From Primorskyibacter flagellatus (lineage in GTDB: Bacteria; Pseudomonadota; Alphaproteobacteria; Rhodobacterales; Rhodobacteraceae), in the NCBI RefSeq assembly GCF_900176485.1, contig NZ_FWYD01000022.1, forward strand, positions 1-60,403: a stretch of DNA of 60,403 nt, read 5' to 3'. Positions 56,652 through 60,403 of the stretch are shown here, one piece after another; within the stretch, counting starts at the first letter, position 1; every line of letters begins with the position of its first letter. The notes under the pieces were generated by a model, which had not been told where the DNA came from, made no database searches, and saw only the letters and a program-made list of their open reading frames with translations. The position numbers and the translations under genes were made by a program.

Positions 56652-57344
56652 ATGACCATTCAAACGCGCGCGCTTATTGTTCATTTCCTGACGGCCACAG
56701 GGGCGGTCTTTGCCATGCTGGCGATGCTGGCGGCTGCCGACCAACGCTGGGATCTGATGTTTCTGTGGCTGGTGGTGGCCTTCGCGGTCGACGGTGTCGA
56801 CGGGCCACTGGCACGCAAATACGACGTCAAGACCAACGCGCCGCGCTTTGACGGGGTGCTGCTGGACCTGATCATCGACTATATCACCTATGTGTTCATC
56901 CCGGCCTTTGCGCTGTTCAAATCAGACCTGCTGCCGGGCTGGACCGGCTGGTTTGCGATCATCGTGATCACCTTCGCCAGTGCGCTTTATTTCGCCGACA
57001 ACCGAATGAAGACCGAGGATAATTCGTTTCACGGCTTTCCGGGCTGCTGGAACATGCTGGTGATCGTCCTGTTTGCCACCCGTCCGGATTTCTGGATCAT
57101 TCTGGCGCTGGTGGCCGCGCTGTCGGTCGCGATGTTCCTGCCGCTGAAATTCATTCATCCGGTACGCACTGATCGCTGGCGCGCCGTGTCCCTGCCCATC
57201 GCTCTGGCCTGGACCTTTTTCGCCGGCTGGGCAGCCTGGGTCGACTTTCATCCGCAAAGCTGGGCAATCTGGGGGCTGGTGGCCACGTCGATCTACCTAT
57301 TGGGGGCAGGCATCACGCAACAGCTTGTGACCGCGCGAAAATAA
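56652..57344 (+). CDS. pcs: Phosphatidylcholine synthase
   Basis: The 230-aa integral membrane protein has the CDP-alcohol phosphotransferase motif DG(x)2DGPLAR ... GVLLDLIIDY (about 48-80) and seven to eight membrane helices. Pcs condenses choline with CDP-diacylglycerol to give phosphatidylcholine. Its presence near choXWV/bet ties imported choline to both lipid synthesis and osmoprotection. The family call rests on motif and length. Confidence 0.88.
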   Translation: MTIQTRALIVHFLTATGAVFAMLAMLAAADQRWDLMFLWLVVAFAVDGVDGPLARKYDVKTNAPRFDGVLLDLIIDYITYVFIPAFALFKSDLLPGWTGWFAIIVITFASALYFADNRMKTEDNSFHGFPGCWNMLVIVLFATRPDFWIILALVAALSVAMFLPLKFIHPVRTDRWRAVSLPIALAWTFFAGWAAWVDFHPQSWAIWGLVATSIYLLGAGITQQLVTARK

Positions 57345-57464
57345 CGCCCATGCGCAAGTGACAGAACGGGGTGTCACCGCACACGCACTAATGTGCCCCA
57401 TTGCCATCCCAACCCCGACAAACAGGCTTGCACATCGCCACGACGTCCCGCAAAGCTGGCGCGC

Positions 57465-58346
57465 ATGTTCATTCCCACCACCGCCAATCCCGCCCTCGCA
57501 GCCCTTCTGACGCTCTGCGCCTCTGCCTTCGCGGCGGGCACAACCTTGCTGGCCAAGGCCATCGGGACGGGTGCGCTTGGCGATCCGCTGCATCCTTTGC
57601 AGATCAGCCATGGCCGGTTTGCGTTTGCTTTTCTCGCCATTGCGGTGACGTATTTGGCAACACAAAGCAAAATCCACAGTCCGGAATGGACCACCCATGC
57701 AGCGCGATCTGTGTTCGGCTGGGGTGGCGTGACGCTGATGTTCGCTGCCGCCGCCTTCATTCCGCTTGCCGATGCGACCGCAATCAGCTTTCTCAACCCG
57801 GTCTTCGGAATGATCTTCGCCATCATCTTTCTGCGCGAAAAGGTCGGCCCGGTGCGCTGGACTGCGGCCTTGATCGCACTGATCGGCATGGCGATCCTGC
57901 TGCGCCCCGCGCCCGACAGTTTTCGGCCTGCGACGCTTCTGGCATTGGCCGCAGCGGTGACGCTTGGGGCGGAGCTTATCTTTATCAAGCGCCTGTCAGG
58001 CCGCGAACCGGTGCTGCAAATCCTGTTTATCAACAACGCCATCGGGCTGGGCATTGCCAGTCTCGCGGTGATTGCCGTCTGGCACCCGCCCAGCTGGCAG
58101 CAATGGGTGGCGCTGGCGGGGATCGGGCTTCTGATGGCCTCGGCGCAGTTCTGTTTCGTAAATGCCATGGCACGGGCCGATGCCAGCTTTGTTGCACCGT
58201 TTTTCTACGCCTCGCTGGTCTTTGCGACGCTCTACGACTTTGTCGTGTTCCGGGTGACGCCGGATGCGATCTCTGTCACCGGTGCCACGGTCATTATGGC
58301 CGGGGCGGCCCTGCTGGCGTGGCGCGAGGCCCGGATCAGGACTTGA
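57465..58346 (+). CDS. EamA/DMT-family transporter
   Basis: A 293-aa inner-membrane protein with ten hydrophobic segments in two EamA repeats (first about 8-135, second about 150-285); PLADATAISFLNPVF is typical. It exports an unknown small metabolite. Its 3' end overlaps the convergent permease gene by 11 nt. Confidence 0.9.
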   Translation: MFIPTTANPALAALLTLCASAFAAGTTLLAKAIGTGALGDPLHPLQISHGRFAFAFLAIAVTYLATQSKIHSPEWTTHAARSVFGWGGVTLMFAAAAFIPLADATAISFLNPVFGMIFAIIFLREKVGPVRWTAALIALIGMAILLRPAPDSFRPATLLALAAAVTLGAELIFIKRLSGREPVLQILFINNAIGLGIASLAVIAVWHPPSWQQWVALAGIGLLMASAQFCFVNAMARADASFVAPFFYASLVFATLYDFVVFRVTPDAISVTGATVIMAGAALLAWREARIRT

Positions 58347-59145
58347 GCCGGGTGCCGTTTCGGAACAGCATCCAGGCGATGGAACTGACAACGGCAACAG
58401 AAAACACCGAGACCGCCAAACCCAGAGCGGGAGGGCTGTCGGACACGCCGATCATGCCGTAGCGCACGCCGTCAATCAGATAGAAAATCGGGTTCACATG
58501 GGTGATCTCTCGAAGGCCAAGGGGCAATGCGTCGACCGAGTAGAAGGTGCCCGACAGGAAAGCGAGCGGCGTGATGATGAAGTTGGTGATTGCCGCCATC
58601 TGGTCAAATTTCTGTGCAAAAACACCCGCGATGACGCCAATGCCGCCCATCAGGGCCGATCCCAGGATCACGAATACCAGCATCCAAAGCGCATGGGCCG
58701 GAACAAGCCCGGTGGCCAACGCCAGACCCAGGGCGATGGCCAGCGCCACGATCAGCCCGCGCGCAATGCTGCCCACCATATAGCCCACGACCAGTTCGGC
58801 CGGGCTGAGCGGTGGCATCAGTGTGTCGACGATATTGCCCTGCACCTTGGAGACCATGATCGAGGACGCGCTGTTGGTGAACGCGTTCTGGATGACCGTC
58901 ATCATCAAAATGCCGGGCGCGATGAAATCCGTGAAGGCCACACCCATCACATCGCCCCGCCGCGGACCGATTGCGATGGTGAAAATCAGCAAAAACAGCC
59001 CCGACGTGACCAGCGGCGCCAGCAGGGTCTGGGTCCAGACCACCACGAAACGCAGGACCTCGCGTTCACAAAGCGTATACAGCCCAAGGGTGTTCCAGCG
59101 TCCGAACCGCCTGACGCCCTGCGCCAATCCCTGTCGAGTGCTCAT
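58336..59145 (-). CDS. ABC-2 type transporter permease
   Basis: The 269-aa permease has six hydrophobic segments and the ABC-2 features around APGILMMTVIQNAF and NFIITPLAFLSGTFY with a Pro-rich MPPLSPAELV loop. GGAG precedes the ATG. It resembles YadH-type permeases of lipid or drug export; the matching ATPase gene is not adjacent in the window. Confidence 0.9.
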   Translation of the reverse strand: MSTRQGLAQGVRRFGRWNTLGLYTLCEREVLRFVVVWTQTLLAPLVTSGLFLLIFTIAIGPRRGDVMGVAFTDFIAPGILMMTVIQNAFTNSASSIMVSKVQGNIVDTLMPPLSPAELVVGYMVGSIARGLIVALAIALGLALATGLVPAHALWMLVFVILGSALMGGIGVIAGVFAQKFDQMAAITNFIITPLAFLSGTFYSVDALPLGLREITHVNPIFYLIDGVRYGMIGVSDSPPALGLAVSVFSVAVVSSIAWMLFRNGTRLKS

Positions 59146-59264
59146 CTCATTCTCCGCAATGGTTGCGTTAGCCTTGTAACTCGTTGCTCAGTGATTAAAA
59201 TAGGGGCTGATCCGAATTTACCGGCGGCCCCCAAGTGTGGCCGCCTTTTGCCTAAGGAATTTCC

Positions 59265-59837
59265 ATGTCCTGGACCGATGAACGTGTCGAGCTGCTCACG
59301 AAGATGTGGAGCGAAGGCCAGTCTGCCAGCCAGATTGCCAAAGAGCTTGGCGGCGTGACCCGCAATGCCGTGATCGGCAAGGTCCACCGGCTGGGCCTGT
59401 CCAACCGTGCGGGCGCGACGCCCGCCCCTGCCAAGACAGAGCCAAAGCCCGCCGCCCCGGCAGCCAAGCCCAAACCCGTCCCCGAGGCGGAAGCCAAACC
59501 CAAGCCCGCCGTCGAAGCGCCCGCGCCCGAGACCCGTCCGGTCGTGTCGCATATCCGCAAGGCGATCATCCCGGCGGGCCAGCCGTTGCCGCCGCAGCCG
59601 TCGGCCAACGAGATCAGCCCCGAAGCTTTGGCCAAGGTCAGCGAGATCGAGAAAAAGGCCAAGAAAATAAGCTTGATGGAGCTGACAGAGCGGACTTGCA
59701 AATGGCCCGTGGGCGATCCGGCGACGGATAACTTCTGGTTCTGCGGTCTACCTGTACAAGCAGGCAAGCCCTATTGCGAGGCGCATGTCGGCGTGGCGTT
59801 CCAGCCCATGTCTTCGCGTCGCGACCGCAAGCGCTAG
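59265..59837 (+). CDS. gcrA: GcrA cell-cycle regulator
   Basis: The 190-aa protein has the GcrA N-terminal DNA-binding domain (MSWTDERVELLTKMWSEG ... AVIGKVHRLGLSNR, about 1-45), a Pro/Ala/Lys linker (about 50-95) and the C-terminal sigma-70-binding part with Cys pairs in TCKWPVGDP and FCGLPV (about 145-170). GcrA activates genes with methylated GANTC sites and marks the window as alphaproteobacterial. AAGGA precedes the ATG. Confidence 0.96.
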   Translation: MSWTDERVELLTKMWSEGQSASQIAKELGGVTRNAVIGKVHRLGLSNRAGATPAPAKTEPKPAAPAAKPKPVPEAEAKPKPAVEAPAPETRPVVSHIRKAIIPAGQPLPPQPSANEISPEALAKVSEIEKKAKKISLMELTERTCKWPVGDPATDNFWFCGLPVQAGKPYCEAHVGVAFQPMSSRRDRKR

Positions 59838-59940
59838 GACGCAGACTGATTACTGCGCCATGGGTCTGCCATAGTCTCGCCATGCGGCCTGCACCCTGAG
59901 ATCTGAGAATTTACAATCCGTCTGCTTTTGACACAGTTTC

Positions 59941-59998
59941 GGATCGCAAAGCGATCCGACCGGGGGCGCGAGGCGAACCGCCTCGCGCCCCCGGTCGG
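59941..59998. repeat. Two consecutive perfect hairpins, the second with 20-bp arms
   Basis: GGATCGC-AAA-GCGATCC (59941-59957) is directly followed by a perfect 20-bp stem (arms 59956-59975 and 59979-59998) closed by AAC. There is no T run. This is far stronger than most terminators and may be a copy of a dispersed element. It lies about 100 nt after gcrA. Confidence 0.6.
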
Positions 59999-60030
59999 TA
60001 GCAGACCCAAGCTCTGTTGCATGGATAGGT

Positions 60031-60073
60031 CCGGGAGTGAGGGGCCAGCCCCTCACACTCCCCGGAGTATTTT
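60031..60073 (+). terminator. Bulged hairpin followed by a T tract
   Basis: CCGGGAGTGAGGGGC pairs with GCCCCTCACACTCCCCGG, leaving a 2-nt bulge, and AGTATTTTT follows. It fits a plus-strand terminator, probably for gcrA. Similar 'CCCCGGAGTATTTTT' strings are, as I recall, common between genes in Rhodobacteraceae. Confidence 0.65.
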
Positions 60074-60225
60074 TGCCAATGAGAATTTGAAAGAGGGGCT
60101 GGCGAGAGAAGGCGGGGTTCGGGATGACGGAGGCTGGAATATGGTTTTCTATGCCTCGGCCGACTGGTTCTGGACGGCCCGTCTCTGCATCGTTTCCTGT
60201 CAGAAAGTCCGCCGGAAAGTTATGG
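60074..60225. other. Intergenic, no feature seen
   Basis: Open frames here are short and without protein character; the gene-free stretch from 59,838 to 60,268 contains only the hairpins described separately. Confidence 0.4.
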
Positions 60226-60254
60226 CCTGCCCCCGACGCCTGTCTGGGGGCAGG
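60226..60254 (-). terminator. Hairpin after glyA
   Basis: CCTGCCCCC and GGGGGCAGG form a perfect 9-bp stem with an 11-nt loop, starting 14 nt past the glyA stop on the minus strand. No T run follows, so termination is likely but not certain. Confidence 0.55.
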
Positions 60255-60268
60255 TGCTGGATGCCGCT

Positions 60269-60403
60269 TCAGATGTCCGGGTAGATCGGGAAGCGTTTGC
60301 ACAGCGCCTCGACTTCGGCCCGGACCTTGGCTTCGACCTCTGTGTTGCCGTCTTCGCCATTGGCTGCGAGGCCGTCGACCACCTCGATGATCCAGTCGGC
60401 GAT
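60269..60403 (-). CDS. glyA: Serine hydroxymethyltransferase, C-terminal fragment
   Basis: The last 44 codons of a leftward gene that continues beyond the right edge. They read IADWIIEVVDGL, then a charged helix, then CKRFPIYPDI and stop, the usual C terminus of GlyA. The enzyme converts serine to glycine and loads tetrahydrofolate with the one-carbon unit used by ThyX. The active site is outside the window. Confidence 0.85.
   Translation of the reverse strand: MADWIIEVVDGLAANGEDGNTEVEAKVRAEVEALCKRFPIYPDI

Overview
The window is GC-rich (roughly 60%) alphaproteobacterial DNA, most likely from the Rhodobacteraceae (Roseobacter group). Supporting this are a complete GcrA regulator, a choXWV / betICBA choline-to-betaine cluster, a ThyX-type thymidylate synthase, an Lrp-type putR next to a fused putA, a phosphatidylcholine synthase and a VPLP-type C-terminal sorting tail. 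These assignments come from recognising protein families in the translated sequence; no database search was possible.

Positions 1 to about 15,070 are a genomic island abutting the 3' end of a tRNA-Leu(UAA) gene. From left to right the island holds: the first bases of a leftward gene beyond the edge; a leftward five-gene operon hsdM-hsdS-hsdR, a DUF1837/HamA-like PD-(D/E)XK protein and a 664-aa protein without a visible motor; a 350-bp stretch made almost entirely of consecutive short hairpins; a low-GC two-gene unit ending in an ankyrin-like protein; a 3' remnant of a VirD4/TraG-type conjugation coupling gene; several small genes; and a large serine recombinase whose reading frame runs through the tRNA gene into the neighbouring chromosome. 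The left end of the island lies outside the window.

From 15,200 to 32,000 the content is ordinary chromosome: a TPR lipoprotein-like protein, putR/putA (proline to glutamate), a rhomboid protease with a GFA-family enzyme, an inositol-phosphatase-family protein, a DUF2177 membrane protein, a small outer-membrane barrel, thyX, glyoxalase I, two tandem DUF1194 (VWA-like) secreted proteins, a MarR regulator, an SDR epimerase, a MATE exporter, an aspartate aminotransferase, an XRE regulator and sdhE. From 32,000 to 45,200 come parE, a third DUF1194 protein with a C-terminal sorting tail in AT-rich surroundings, a CsbD protein, a divergent two-component pair, a 1500-aa RTX protein, and a vanadium-haloperoxidase-like protein whose catalytic histidines appear to be lost.

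From 45,200 to 53,450 lies the choline/glycine-betaine module. ChoXWV imports choline, BetC desulfates choline-O-sulfate, BetA and BetB oxidise choline to betaine, and BetI probably represses both divergent arms through an inverted repeat at 48,155-48,176. Downstream are an orphan modA-like gene, dapF, mtaB, pcs (which also consumes choline), an EamA transporter, an ABC-2 permease, gcrA, strong hairpins, and the 3' end of glyA at the right edge.

The two best candidates for something undescribed are the type I restriction operon that carries a HamA-like gene and a motor-less partner, and the hairpin array beside it. The array contains diverged internal repeats whose stems changed on both sides while their loops stayed constant.
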